Shown here piece after piece: positions 17,003 to 26,077 of a stretch of 50,836 nt of DNA (positions are counted from its first letter, which is position 1; every line of letters begins with the position of its first letter). This DNA comes from Gemmatimonadota bacterium (lineage in GTDB: Bacteria > Gemmatimonadota > Gemmatimonadetes > Palauibacterales > KS3-K002): positions 2,152,885 to 2,203,720 of the forward strand of contig CP070823.1 in the NCBI GenBank assembly GCA_020344375.1. Direction: 5' to 3'. The notes under the pieces were generated by a model, which was not told the origin of the DNA, did not search any database, and was given only the letters and a program-made list of their open reading frames with translations. Both the position numbers and the translations under genes were made by a program.

Positions 17003-18231
17003 CCCGCCACTCTCTCATCCGCCTGTATCAGGTGGCCCAACTTGTCTCGCTTCGCCTTCAGGTAGCTCCAGTTGTGGCGGTTCGGTTTCACCGCGATGGG
17101 CACCTGCTCGGTTACCGAGAGGCCGTAACCTTGGAGGCCAATGATCTTCTTCGGGTTGTTGGTCATCAGTCGCATCGACTTGATCCCCAGGTCGAGGAGC
17201 ACCTGGACACCGATCCCGTAGTCGCGCAGGTCAGCCGGGAAGCCCAACATCTCGTTGGCTTCCACAGTGTCCATGCCCTTTTCCTGGAGCTGATAAGCCC
17301 TGATCTTGTTCAGCAGGCCGATCCCTCGCCCCTCCTGCTTCATGTAGACGAGAACACCCCGCCCCTCTCTCTGGATGTGGCGCAGGGCGGTGTGCAGCTG
17401 CTGGCCGCAGTCACAGCGCTGCGAGTGAAAGACATCGCCAGTCAGACACTCAGAATGCATGCGGACCAACACGTCCTCTTGCCCAGCGACGTCACCTTTC
17501 ACCAGTGCTACGTGCTCGCGCCGATCGACGTCGTTCGTGTAGGCAACCACGCGGAATTCCCCGAACTCGGTGGGCAGCCCGGCCTCTGCCACGCGATGGA
17601 CCAGCCGTTCCGTTTTCAGGCGGTGGGCGATGATCTGAGCCACGGTCACGAACTTCAGCCCGTGGCGGCGTGCGAAAGCCTCGAGCTGCGGCCGGCGCGC
17701 CATCGTGCCGTCCTCGTTCAAGATCTCGCAGATGACGCCCGCCGGCGTCAATCCCGCCATCCTCGCAAGATCGACGGAGGCTTCCGTCTGCCCGACACGC
17801 TGCAGCACGCCACCCGGCTTCGCCCGCAGCGGGAAGATGTGGCCGGGACGGCGGAGGTCGTCGGGCCGACTATTGGGATCGATTGCCACCTTGACTGTCA
17901 TGGCTCGGTCCGCTGCGCTGATGCCGGTCGTGACGCCGTGCTTTGCGGTCGCGTCAACGGAGACCATGAAGGCGGTTCCCTGGGAATCGGTCGTGTGGTC
18001 GCCCATCGCGGTGAGTACGAGCTGATCGACCCGCTCTGGGGAAAGCGAGAGGCAGATGAGGCCACGTCCGTGAGTGGCCATGAAATTGATGGTCTCGGGC
18101 GTGATCCTCTCGGCGGCGCAGACCAGGTCCCCCTCGTTTTCACGATCCTCGTCGTCGGCCACGATCACCAACTCGCCGCGACGTATCGCGTCTATCGCCT
18201 CTTCCACCGAATCGAACGTTATTTCGCTCAT
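16999..18231 (-). CDS. ribBA: Bifunctional 3,4-dihydroxy-2-butanone-4-phosphate synthase/GTP cyclohydrolase II
   Basis: Supplies both precursors of riboflavin. The 410-residue protein is a fusion: RibB about residues 1-200 with '[16 protein letters not shown]', '[11 protein letters not shown]' and '[11 protein letters not shown]'; RibA about 205-400 with zinc ligands in '[21 protein letters not shown]', then '[18 protein letters not shown]' and '[15 protein letters not shown]'. Key residues of both halves look intact. It lies 30 bases after ribE and overlaps ribH by four bases. Confidence 0.97.
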   Translation of the reverse strand: MSEITFDSVEEAIDAIRRGELVIVADDEDRENEGDLVCAAERITPETINFMATHGRGLICLSLSPERVDQLVLTAMGDHTTDSQGTAFMVSVDATAKHGVTTGISAADRAMTVKVAIDPNSRPDDLRRPGHIFPLRAKPGGVLQRVGQTEASVDLARMAGLTPAGVICEILNEDGTMARRPQLEAFARRHGLKFVTVAQIIAHRLKTERLVHRVAEAGLPTEFGEFRVVAYTNDVDRREHVALVKGDVAGQEDVLVRMHSECLTGDVFHSQRCDCGQQLHTALRHIQREGRGVLVYMKQEGRGIGLLNKIRAYQLQEKGMDTVEANEMLGFPADLRDYGIGVQVLLDLGIKSMRLMTNNPKKIIGLQGYGLSVTEQVPIAVKPNRHNWSYLKAKRDKLGHLIQADERVAG

Positions 18232-18261
18232 TGTCTCATCGCTGTGGGGGCGGCAGCCGCA

Positions 18262-18915
18262 TCAGCTTATTCCCCACTCTGACAGCCGCTGCTCCAGGTC
18301 ATCAGCCGCCGCGCCCCCCTCCCGATGCTGGCCCAGCGCCCGGGCAACGTACTTACCGATCATGTCCGCCTCGAGGTTGACGCGATCCCCGGTTGCCAGG
18401 CGCGAGAGGTTCGTGTGCTCATAAGTATAAGGTATCAGGGCCACTTCCGCAGTGCCGGGGTCCGCGAAAGCGTTGATGGTCAGCGAGACCCCGTCCACCG
18501 CGATCGAGCCATAGAGGATCGTGAACGGCCGCACCGTGTCGGGCAGGCTGAAGCGAACCAGCCACATCTCACCCTGCCGCTTCACGGAAGTCACGACCCC
18601 TACACCGTCCACGTGACCCTGGACGAAGTGGCCTCCGAAGCGACCGCCCGCGGCGATGGGCCGCTCCAGATTCACCTTTCGACCGCGGCGGAATTCAGCG
18701 AGCGTGGTCCGGGACAACGTCGTGGCGATCGCTTGAACCTTGAAGTTGCCGCGGCCCACCAGGACCACCGTCTGGCAAACGCCATCGACATTGATGCTGT
18801 CACTCACCCGGAGGTCCTCCAGCACTTTCTCCGCGGCGATGACGATATCGCGACGTCCGCCCACATCGGTGGCCGACTCGACGATTCCAACTTCCTCGAC
18901 GATTCCGCTAAACAT
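18262..18915 (-). CDS. ribE: Riboflavin synthase alpha chain
   Basis: Dismutates two 6,7-dimethyl-8-ribityllumazine molecules to riboflavin. The 217-residue protein starts with the invariant '[10 protein letters not shown]' and has two lumazine-binding repeats: first with '[12 protein letters not shown]' and '[22 protein letters not shown]', second with '[14 protein letters not shown]' and '[11 protein letters not shown]' and '[12 protein letters not shown]'. Nine bases separate it from ribD and 30 from ribBA. The C-terminal 20 residues extend slightly beyond the fold. Confidence 0.96.
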   Translation of the reverse strand: MFSGIVEEVGIVESATDVGGRRDIVIAAEKVLEDLRVSDSINVDGVCQTVVLVGRGNFKVQAIATTLSRTTLAEFRRGRKVNLERPIAAGGRFGGHFVQGHVDGVGVVTSVKRQGEMWLVRFSLPDTVRPFTILYGSIAVDGVSLTINAFADPGTAEVALIPYTYEHTNLSRLATGDRVNLEADMIGKYVARALGQHREGGAAADDLEQRLSEWGIS

Positions 18916-18924
18916 CTCCAGCGC

Positions 18925-20046
18925 TCACGGTTGCGCCGGCCCCCTGGCAGCGGCCACAGGTCCGAGCTCCAACAGCGTGACGGACCCGAACTCGGCGCGC
19001 CGGATACTCCGCCAGTCCCGCGCTCCCAATCCCCGGCCCCCCTGAAACCCGGGAACCCCGGGCTCGCCGAACAGCCGCGGCGCAATGAAGAGGTAGAGCC
19101 GGTCAACGTACCCGGCCGCCAGCAACGCGGACCCCAGCGTACCGCCTCCCTCACACAGTACCGAACGCACGCCGGACTCCCACAGATGTGCAAGAACCTC
19201 GCCAAGATCCAGACCTTCCGAGCCCGGCGCACGCTCCACCTGCACCACCTCAACGCCTTGCGCAACCAGGCGGCCAGCGCGCTCCATGTCCGTGCCCCGG
19301 GCGGCTGACACTCGAACCGGCACATCGCGCGCCGTCCGCACCAGTTTCGACTCCAGGGGTAGCCGAAGGGCCGAGTCGAGGACCACACGCAGCGGCGCCA
19401 CCCGCGGCGTCCTCCACTCGCGAACGGTAAGCAGCGGATCGTCTGCCAGCGCTGTGCCGATCCCCACGAGCACCGCGTCATACCCTGCCCGCAGCCGGTG
19501 TGCCTCCACGATGGCCGCTCCCTCACTCACCCGGGTCCTGGACCCGGGCGCCTCCGCAAGCCGGGCGTCGAGCGAGATGGCGTACTTCAATGCCAAGAAC
19601 GGTCGCTGCCGGGAGAAGGTGTTCAGGTGCACCGCGTTGAGATCCCTGGCTTCCACCTCACAGACCGCTTCATCGACCTCGATCCCCTGCTCGCGCAGCC
19701 AGTCAGCACCGCCCGCCGCCTCCGGGTTGGGATCGCGCGTCCCGCAGACCACTCGGGCTATGCCCGCAGCCGCTATCGCACGACTGCAGGGCCCAGTCTT
19801 CCCACTGTGGTGGCAAGGCTCGAGGTTCACGTAGAGCGTGGCACCCTCCCCCTTCTCCCCGGCCGCCTGCAGCGCCTCGATCTCCGCGTGGGGTCCGCCC
19901 CACTCGGCGTGGAACCCCTCGGCGACCACGACACCATCGCGCACCACCAGGGCGCCCACCATGGGATTAGGTGCCACGCGACCCCAGCCGCGCTCAGCGA
20001 GCTCCAGGGCTCTGCCCATGTGGAGGCGGTCTTGATCCCGTGTCAC
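18925..20046 (-). CDS. ribD: Bifunctional diaminohydroxyphosphoribosylaminopyrimidine deaminase/reductase
   Basis: Carries out the second and third riboflavin steps. The 373-residue protein has a zinc deaminase domain (residues 1-145) with 'HAEIEALQAAG' and 'LEPCHHSGKTGPCSRAI', and a reductase domain (about 150-360) with 'FLALKYAISLDARLA', 'VLVGIGTALADDP' and 'VLCEGGGTLGSALL'. It starts with GTG, whose GTGA overlaps the stop of the outer-membrane protein upstream. It is the first of four riboflavin genes in a row; no FMN riboswitch was recognised upstream, which is expected since transcription enters from genes further up. Confidence 0.95.
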   Translation of the reverse strand: MTRDQDRLHMGRALELAERGWGRVAPNPMVGALVVRDGVVVAEGFHAEWGGPHAEIEALQAAGEKGEGATLYVNLEPCHHSGKTGPCSRAIAAAGIARVVCGTRDPNPEAAGGADWLREQGIEVDEAVCEVEARDLNAVHLNTFSRQRPFLALKYAISLDARLAEAPGSRTRVSEGAAIVEAHRLRAGYDAVLVGIGTALADDPLLTVREWRTPRVAPLRVVLDSALRLPLESKLVRTARDVPVRVSAARGTDMERAGRLVAQGVEVVQVERAPGSEGLDLGEVLAHLWESGVRSVLCEGGGTLGSALLAAGYVDRLYLFIAPRLFGEPGVPGFQGGRGLGARDWRSIRRAEFGSVTLLELGPVAAARGPAQP

Positions 20047-21038
20047 AGTGTGAGGCGTATCCCTAAAGCGGCAAACAAGTTACCAGACTCGATCTCGAGC
20101 TCTCTCGAGCCGGCGAGCCTCTGCTCCTCCTGCCAGCCGACCTCGGCGACGATGTTGACGAACAACAGGATGTAGGAGACATCCACGAAGGCGGACCAGC
20201 GCCCGCTCGCGAGCTCGAAGGGAGAGTCCTCGGAGACGATCTCGTTGACCACTCCGGGGGCGGTAGCGATCGCGAAATCGATGTCACTCCAGTAGTTGTC
20301 GTAGCCCAGAGTCAGCGCGAGCCCCAGGGCCACGAAACTCTTGCTCAGTCCGGCACGGAAACTAGCCACCCGCATGTCCGCACCGAACTCGGCGTCATCG
20401 CCCTCGTCCACATTCCCGAGTTGCACGCGTCCCAGCCACTTGTAGAGCCCGGAGACGGAGATGCCAGGCGCTGTAAACGACTCGCGCAGCAGCCCTACGC
20501 GGGCCCCCAGCCCGAAACCTGAGACGTTGGCCTCGAATCCGTCTCCGCTGGGCAGGAGGAGCGTGCTGAGGGTGCCCAGCAGCTCCAGGGAAGCGAAGCC
20601 ACCGAGAGTCGTCCCCAACTCGAAGCCTTCGAACACGCCGATCGAGATGTCGGCCTGGGGCATGGGCACGACGAACCCGAGCGTCCCCAGCGGGCTGAGG
20701 GTGTCCGACGGGTAATCGATGATATCGGGGACATCCGCCCATACGAAGTTGATGCGGCCGCCGATATGGACGCGGGGAATGAAGCGGAACCTGGCTCCGA
20801 TGGGGCTGGCCGTGCCCAGCACCGGATTGCCGCCAGCCAGCAGCAGCCCGAGCTCCGGCTGCGCCAGCTGCAACGAGGCCACAACATCCTGACACAGGTC
20901 GTTGAGGAGCTCGCTGGGCAGTTCCGCCCTTTCACAGCGAGCCTGCAGCTCGGATTCCAGAGGCTCCTGGGCGCGGACCGTCGACGACGCCGCGAGCCCG
21001 ATCCAGGCGACGATGGCCAACTGCGCCGCAAGCTTCAT
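20043..21038 (-). CDS. Predicted secreted outer-membrane beta-barrel protein of unknown function
   Basis: A 331-residue protein with a signal peptide ('LAIVAWIGLAASSTVRAQ'). The mature part is rich in alternating hydrophobic and glycine-containing stretches such as 'GGRINFVWADV', 'VSGFGLGARVGLLRE', 'LGLALTLGYDNYWSD' and the terminal 'FAALGIRLTL', as expected for a beta-barrel. I do not recognise a family. An opening segment with 'ELLNDLCQDVVASLQLAQPE' precedes the barrel. It sits between argS (25 bases away) and ribD (four-base overlap), so it is expressed with the riboflavin genes. A role in flavin uptake or export would be pure speculation. Confidence 0.65.
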   Translation of the reverse strand: MKLAAQLAIVAWIGLAASSTVRAQEPLESELQARCERAELPSELLNDLCQDVVASLQLAQPELGLLLAGGNPVLGTASPIGARFRFIPRVHIGGRINFVWADVPDIIDYPSDTLSPLGTLGFVVPMPQADISIGVFEGFELGTTLGGFASLELLGTLSTLLLPSGDGFEANVSGFGLGARVGLLRESFTAPGISVSGLYKWLGRVQLGNVDEGDDAEFGADMRVASFRAGLSKSFVALGLALTLGYDNYWSDIDFAIATAPGVVNEIVSEDSPFELASGRWSAFVDVSYILLFVNIVAEVGWQEEQRLAGSRELEIESGNLFAALGIRLTL

Positions 21039-21063
21039 CCGCTGCCTCCGGAGTCAGGTTTGC

Positions 21064-22725
21064 TCACATCCGCTCGGGCGCCTCAATACCGAGGAGCCAG
21101 AGCCCGTTGCGTACGACCACTTCCGCGGCCCGCGCGAGAACCAGGCGTGCCTTGGTCACGTGCTCCTCCTGCCCGAGGACACGCAGGGCATGATTGCGCG
21201 TGCCCATGTGGTACCAGCTGTTGAGCTGGTTGGCGAGCCCGTCCAGGTAGGCGGTCACCCGATGGGGCTCACGGCTGCGCGCCGCTGCTGCCACGGTATC
21301 GGGAAAATCGAGGAGCGTCTTGGTCAACTCGAGCGCCTCCGGTTGTACCAGAGGCGACAGATCGATGTCGAGTTCGATCTGGGTCGGGTCGATCCCACCG
21401 CGGCGATAGACGCTGCGTAGTCGCGCGTGCGCGTACTGCACCTTGTATACCGGGTTCTTCTCCGAGCGCTCCTTTGCGAGATCGAGATCGAAGACCATCT
21501 GCTGTTGGGGCCCGCGCTCGAGGAAGAAGTAACGGGTGACGTCGGTGCCGACCTCCTCGATCAGGTCCGTCAGGGTCACGAACTCGCCGGCCCGCTTGCT
21601 GAACTTCACCTCTTCCCCGCTCCGCTCGACGCGAACGAGCTGAACGATAACAGCCTCGAAGAAGTCCCGGCCAAGCCCCAGCGCGTCCATCGCCGCTTTC
21701 ATGCGCGGCACGTAGCCGTGGTGGTCGGCGCCCCAGACGTCGATCGCGACTTCGAACCCGCGTTGCGCCTTGTCCCGATGGTAGGCGATATCGGGGAGGA
21801 AGTAGGTACAGCTGCCGTCGCTCTTGACCAGGACGCGGTCTTTGTCGTCGCCGAATGTCGTGGTGCGCAGCCACTGGGCTCCCTCACGCTGATAGATCAG
21901 GCCCCGAGCCTGCAACTCGGCCAGCGTCGCCTCGATCTGGCCGGATTCGTACACCGAGCTCTCCGTGCGGAACTCGTCGAACTCCACGCGGAATGCGCGC
22001 ATGTCCTCCCGCTGTTCATCCTGCATGCGTTGGAGGGTATAGCGCCGAACCAGCTGGCGTTCCGGCGAACCCCACTCCCCATCCAGCCGATTGCTTTGTT
22101 CGGCCCTGAGCTGGCTGGCCAGCTCGGTCACGTAGACGCCGTGATAGCCGCCTTCCGGAATCGATTCCTCGTGTCCCTGCAGTTGCCGGTAGCGGGCATG
22201 TACGGAGTCGATGAGCTTGTCGATCTGGGCGCCGGCGTCGTTGACGTAGAACTCGCGCTGCACCTTGTGCCCGGTGAACTCGAGCAGCCGAGCGATGGCG
22301 TCGCCGACGGCGGCGCCACGTCCGTGCCCCACATGCAGAGGGCCCGTGGGGTTCGCCGACACGAACTCCACGTTGAAGAGATGGCCGACACCCCAGGAGC
22401 TGCGTCCGTAGTCCTGGTCGGCACGGCAGATCTCGCGCAGCTGGTCCCGAAGGTAGTCGCGGCTGATACGGAAGTTGAGGAATCCGGGCCCCGCGACCTC
22501 GGCGTGCTCGATGTGAAGGGCAGGCAGGTCGAGTGCGCCCAGCAGCTCCTCAGCAAGCTCGCGCGGCACGCGGCCCAGGCGGCCAGCAATGAGCATCGCT
22601 AGATTTGTGGCCAGATCGCCGTGGCCCACGTCCTTGGGCCGCTCGAGCCGGACTTCCAGCTCATCCCCGGCACCCAGCGCTTGTGCGGCTCGCTCAAGTG
22701 CCCGGGCAAGTTCGGGGAGTTGCAT
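21064..22725 (-). CDS. argS: Arginyl-tRNA synthetase
   Basis: Charges tRNA-Arg. The 553-residue class I enzyme has the N-terminal Arg_tRNA_synt_N domain ('PKDVGHGDLATNLAML'), the HIGH-like motif in 'SANPTGPLHVGHGRGAAVGD', 'YVNDAGAQID', 'VWGADHHGYVPRMKAA' and a KMSKS-like segment 'VKFSKRAGEFVTL', then the DALR anticodon-binding domain from about residue 430 ending 'LWLLGIEAPERM'. The ATG directly abuts the stop of the FmdB-like gene. The following outer-membrane gene starts 25 bases after its stop. Confidence 0.97.
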   Translation of the reverse strand: MQLPELARALERAAQALGAGDELEVRLERPKDVGHGDLATNLAMLIAGRLGRVPRELAEELLGALDLPALHIEHAEVAGPGFLNFRISRDYLRDQLREICRADQDYGRSSWGVGHLFNVEFVSANPTGPLHVGHGRGAAVGDAIARLLEFTGHKVQREFYVNDAGAQIDKLIDSVHARYRQLQGHEESIPEGGYHGVYVTELASQLRAEQSNRLDGEWGSPERQLVRRYTLQRMQDEQREDMRAFRVEFDEFRTESSVYESGQIEATLAELQARGLIYQREGAQWLRTTTFGDDKDRVLVKSDGSCTYFLPDIAYHRDKAQRGFEVAIDVWGADHHGYVPRMKAAMDALGLGRDFFEAVIVQLVRVERSGEEVKFSKRAGEFVTLTDLIEEVGTDVTRYFFLERGPQQQMVFDLDLAKERSEKNPVYKVQYAHARLRSVYRRGGIDPTQIELDIDLSPLVQPEALELTKTLLDFPDTVAAAARSREPHRVTAYLDGLANQLNSWYHMGTRNHALRVLGQEEHVTKARLVLARAAEVVVRNGLWLLGIEAPERM

Positions 22726-23028
22726 CTAGTTCGAGTCCTTCTTCGACTCCTGTTTCTTGTCGCTGGAAGACGGGGCGGGCTCCCCTGTGGGAGCTTTCTC
22801 CTTGCTGTCTTTCGTCTCCTTCTTCGCCGCCTCCTTGTACGACTCGCTTCGATAGTCCGTGCTGTAGAAGCCGGACCCTTTGAACAGGAGGCCGGCCCCG
22901 CCAGAGATCAGTCGCTCCGCCACGCCACCGCAGTTCGGGCAACCCACGCTCGCAGCGTCGGAGATCCTGGTGAAGAACCTCTCGAAGCGGTTCCCGCAGG
23001 TTCCACACCTGTATTCGTACGTCGGCAC
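22726..23028 (-). CDS. FmdB-family zinc-ribbon regulatory protein
   Basis: A 100-residue protein with the FmdB motif 'MPTYEYRCGTCGNRFERFF' and a second knuckle 'CPNCGG', followed by 'LISGGAGLLFKGSGFYSTDYR' and a Lys/Glu/Ser-rich disordered tail of about 35 residues. FmdB proteins are named as putative regulators of formamidase or amide genes, but most have no tested role. The stop is immediately followed by the argS start. It appears to be the first gene of the long train that ends at 5992. Confidence 0.85.
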   Translation of the reverse strand: MPTYEYRCGTCGNRFERFFTRISDAASVGCPNCGGVAERLISGGAGLLFKGSGFYSTDYRSESYKEAAKKETKDSKEKAPTGEPAPSSSDKKQESKKDSN

Positions 23029-23099
23029 GCGTTCTCACACCCCTAGTGTTCTAGCTCTGGAAGCGCGCGGCCGAAAGTTATCCGAAGGCAGTGACGCCT

Positions 23100-24668
23100 T
23101 CAACTCGCTGCCCGGTATTCTCCCCATGCTGAGCGTAAGGCCCCACTGATCTCCCCGAGCGTGGCGCGAGCCTTCACGGCCTCCACGATCTGCGGCATGA
23201 GATTGCCATCGCCTGCAGCGAGCTCCGAGACATGCTTCAGGGCATGCTCCACCGCCCGGGCGTTGCGGCCAGCCCGGACCTCGTCGAGACGGGCCCGCTG
23301 CCGGGCTTCCAGCTCCGGGAAGGCGGGTTGGTCGATGCGCGGCTCCTTCTCCTCCTCGCGGAAGTCGTTCACGGCGACGACGACGCGCTCGCCCCGCTCG
23401 ATCTCGAGCTGGTAGGCGTAGGCGGCACGCTGGATCTCGTCCACCATGTAGCCGATGGAGCGGGCTGCCCCGCCGCGTTCCTCGATCTCAGCCAAGTAGC
23501 CCCGGGCTCGTCCCTCGAGCTGTGCGGTCAGTGTCTCCACGTAGTAGCTGCCAGCCAGCGGGTCGGCGGTGCCGGCGACACCCGCCTCGTGCGCGAGGAT
23601 CTGCTGTGTGCGCAAAGCGAGCTTGGCCGAGTCTGCAGTCGGCAGCGCCAGCGCCTCATCGAAGGCGTTGGTGTGCAGCGACTGGGTCCCGCCCAGCACC
23701 GCAGCCAGGGCCTGCATTGCCACTCGCACCACGTTGTTAAGTGGCTGCTGAGCGGTGAGCGTGGATCCGGCCGTCTGCGTGTGGAAGCGGAGCAGACAGG
23801 CGCGGTCGGAGGCGTTGTAGCGCTCGCGCATGAGCGACGCCCAGAGACGCCGCGCGGCTCGGAACTTGGCGACCTCCTCGAAAAGGTCGTTGTGAGAGGC
23901 GAAGAAGAAGGAGAGGCGCGGCGCGAAGTCCTCGACGCTGAGGCCGCGCTGGATCGCCCGCTCGACGTACTCGAGACCGTTGCCAAGGGTGAAGGCCGTT
24001 TCCTGTGCGGCGGTACAGCCCGCCTCCCGCATGTGATAGCCGCTGATCGAGATGCTGTTCCAGCGGGGCAACTCCCGAGCGCAGAAGTCGAAGATGTCGG
24101 TGACCAGGCGCAGGCTAGGCTCGACCGGGAAGATGTAGGTGCCGCGAGCGACGAACTCCTTGAGGATATCGTTCTGCACCGTCCCGGCCAGCGCATCGCG
24201 GGGGACACCACGCTCGTCGGCGAGCGCCACGTACATGGCCAGGAGTATGGCCGCCGTGGCGTTGATGGTCATCGAGGTGGAGACCTGGGCCAGATCGATC
24301 CCATCGAAGAGGATGCCCAGGTCGTCAAGCGTGTCGATAGCGACGCCCACGCGGCCGACCTCGCCCGCAGCCATGGCGTGGTCCGAGTCATAGCCCATCT
24401 GCGTCGGCAAGTCGAAGGCGACCGACAGTCCTGTCTGGCCAGAGTCGAGCAAGAAGCGAAAGCGCTGGTTCGTCTCGTCCGCCGTCCCGAAGCCAGCGTA
24501 CTGTCGCATCGTCCACAGCCGGCCACGATACATCGTCTCGTAGACACCGCGGGTGAAGGGGAAGCGACCCGGCACGCCGGGATCCGGGGCGCCCGCTGCC
24601 CTGACGTCCCCCGCGCCGTAGGTTTCGCGAATCTCGATGCCGCTGGTGTTCTCGAGCTTGCCCTTCAT
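23100..24668 (-). CDS. Methylmalonyl-CoA mutase, catalytic (alpha, N-terminal) subunit without B12 domain
   Basis: Isomerises methylmalonyl-CoA to succinyl-CoA. The 522 residues cover the substrate-binding TIM barrel only: '[26 protein letters not shown]', '[13 protein letters not shown]', '[13 protein letters not shown]', '[11 protein letters not shown]', 'FRAARRLWA', 'THTNAFDEA'-like '[15 protein letters not shown]', and '[17 protein letters not shown]'. The cobalamin-binding domain found at the end of the roughly 700-residue single-chain enzyme is missing, so this is the large subunit of the two-subunit form and a small B12-binding protein must be encoded elsewhere. The biotin carrier gene starts just upstream (six-base gap), supporting a propionyl-CoA to succinyl-CoA role. 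Confidence 0.9.
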   Translation of the reverse strand: MKGKLENTSGIEIRETYGAGDVRAAGAPDPGVPGRFPFTRGVYETMYRGRLWTMRQYAGFGTADETNQRFRFLLDSGQTGLSVAFDLPTQMGYDSDHAMAAGEVGRVGVAIDTLDDLGILFDGIDLAQVSTSMTINATAAILLAMYVALADERGVPRDALAGTVQNDILKEFVARGTYIFPVEPSLRLVTDIFDFCARELPRWNSISISGYHMREAGCTAAQETAFTLGNGLEYVERAIQRGLSVEDFAPRLSFFFASHNDLFEEVAKFRAARRLWASLMRERYNASDRACLLRFHTQTAGSTLTAQQPLNNVVRVAMQALAAVLGGTQSLHTNAFDEALALPTADSAKLALRTQQILAHEAGVAGTADPLAGSYYVETLTAQLEGRARGYLAEIEERGGAARSIGYMVDEIQRAAYAYQLEIERGERVVVAVNDFREEEKEPRIDQPAFPELEARQRARLDEVRAGRNARAVEHALKHVSELAAGDGNLMPQIVEAVKARATLGEISGALRSAWGEYRAAS

Positions 24669-24674
24669 CTAGCG

Positions 24675-25187
24675 TCACGCTTCTCCAGGATCGATCACCA
24701 ACAGCGTCTCCCCCTTGTCCACGGCCTGCCCGGCGGCGACGCGAACCTCGGTCACCCGGCCTGCCAGCGCCGCCTTCAACTCGTTCTCCATCTTCATCGC
24801 CTCGATGATGACGAGCCCCTGACCACGCTCGACCTGATCGTCCTGGGACACTTCGACCTTGATCACCAGGCCGGGCATCGGCGCTGAGACCTCGACCGGC
24901 CCGTGGCTGACAGCAGCGGGACCGGCAAGTTCGCGAATCGCGCGCCGCCGCTCGTCGAGCGCCAGGACCTGGTGCCGACGCCCACCGATCTCGATCTCCC
25001 AAGCGCCGCGGCCGTCGCGCCGCCGGGCACGCAGCGTGTGGGAACGCCCGTCCAGCACGAGGTTCAAGAGATGCGAGCCGTGGTCCGCCTGGAGATCGGC
25101 CTCAACCAGGTGTCCGTCCAAACGCACACCGTCAGGCCCGATCTCAACCTCGTGGGTCCGTCCTTCAATCTCGACGATGTATTTCAC
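24675..25187 (-). CDS. Biotin carboxyl carrier protein of an acyl-CoA (propionyl-CoA) carboxylase
   Basis: A 170-residue carrier with the biotinyl lysine Lys132 in 'IIEAMKMENEL', flanked by 'SAPMPGLVIKVEVSQDDQVERGQG' and 'GKGETLLVI'-like 'DKGETLLVIDPGEA'. The N-terminal 95 residues form the linker/BT-like region seen in free carriers of acyl-CoA carboxylases. The start is GTG 25187, with AAGGGA seven bases before it; the 26 codons upstream in frame are unlikely to be translated. The matching biotin carboxylase and carboxyltransferase lie about 6 kb away (30908-33969). It is divergent from phoB. Confidence 0.88.
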   Translation of the reverse strand: MKYIVEIEGRTHEVEIGPDGVRLDGHLVEADLQADHGSHLLNLVLDGRSHTLRARRRDGRGAWEIEIGGRRHQVLALDERRRAIRELAGPAAVSHGPVEVSAPMPGLVIKVEVSQDDQVERGQGLVIIEAMKMENELKAALAGRVTEVRVAAGQAVDKGETLLVIDPGEA

Positions 25188-25363
25188 CGACTGATCCCTT
25201 GAGACACCGTTGGAACTACATCGACGAATCATCCTCATAATCAACGAGTTATCCCGATGGCGCAACCTGGCCCGGCCTTGAGCCCAATCCGCAGTGAAGC
25301 ACCTAACGCCCGGCCCCGCGCAGCGCCTGTCCGAACCCGAGTCGAGCCTCTAGATTGCCCGCG

Positions 25364-26071
25364 ATGACCGAGCACACGTCTGCACGCATCCTGGTCGTCG
25401 AGGACGAGGCGGACATCGCCGCGCTCGTCGCCTACCAGCTGGCTCACGCCGGCTACCAGGTGCGCACCGCCTCGACGGGTCGCGAGGCCCTCAGAGCATT
25501 GCAGCCCGACCCCCCCGATCTCGTTGTCCTGGACCTGATGCTGCCGGAGGTCAGCGGGATCGACGTCCTGAGGACGCTGCGCACACGCAAGGAGACTGAG
25601 GGTACCCCCGTCATCGTGCTCACCGCGCGGAAGGACGAGGAGGATCGGCTGCGCGGCTTCGAGTTGGGTGCGGATGACTACATCGCCAAGCCGTTCAGCC
25701 CTAGAGAGCTCGTCCTCCGGGTCAACGCGGTGCTGCGTCGCTCCGCGCCCACTGGACCCGGCATCGGGCGCAGGCGCACGCTGCGGGCGGGGCCACTCGT
25801 CGTGGACGTGGAGGCGAACCGGGTCGCCGTGGATCGCGGCGAGGTCGACCTCACTCCCAAGGAATTCCAGCTGCTGGTGTGCTTGCTGGAGCGGCGTGGT
25901 CGCACCCAGAGCCGCTCAGCCCTGCTGGAGGCCGTCTGGGACACGACGGCTGACATCGAGACGCGCACCGTCGACATGCACGTCGGGCGTCTCCGGGCCA
26001 AGCTGGGTCCCGCCGCCGAGCTGATCGAGACCGTGCGGGGCTTCGGTTACCGGTTCCGGCCGGAGGACTAG
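25364..26071 (+). CDS. phoB: PhoB-type response regulator (OmpR family)
   Basis: A 235-residue two-component regulator. The receiver domain has acidic pocket Glu13-Asp14, phospho-acceptor Asp57 in 'LVVLDLMLPE' and the Lys in 'DDYIAKPFSPREL'. The winged-helix DNA-binding domain (about 140-233) shows 'VDLTPKEFQLLVCLLERRGR' and 'ETRTVDMHVGRLRAKLG' with the ending 'TVRGFGYRF'. The sensor kinase gene follows six bases after its stop, and a porin and pstS lie downstream, so PhoB is more likely than another OmpR-family member. I prefer ATG 25364 to TTG 25355. Confidence 0.85.
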   Translation: MTEHTSARILVVEDEADIAALVAYQLAHAGYQVRTASTGREALRALQPDPPDLVVLDLMLPEVSGIDVLRTLRTRKETEGTPVIVLTARKDEEDRLRGFELGADDYIAKPFSPRELVLRVNAVLRRSAPTGPGIGRRRTLRAGPLVVDVEANRVAVDRGEVDLTPKEFQLLVCLLERRGRTQSRSALLEAVWDTTADIETRTVDMHVGRLRAKLGPAAELIETVRGFGYRFRPED

Positions 26072-26077
26072 CGGCGG

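Noticed and set aside
17032..18282. 416-codon open frame on the plus strand
   Set aside because: Antisense shadow of ribBA.
23232..24887. 551-codon open frame on the plus strand
   Set aside because: It lies antisense to the methylmalonyl-CoA mutase gene; long opposite-strand frames are normal at this G+C content and its translation is low-complexity with no recognisable motif.
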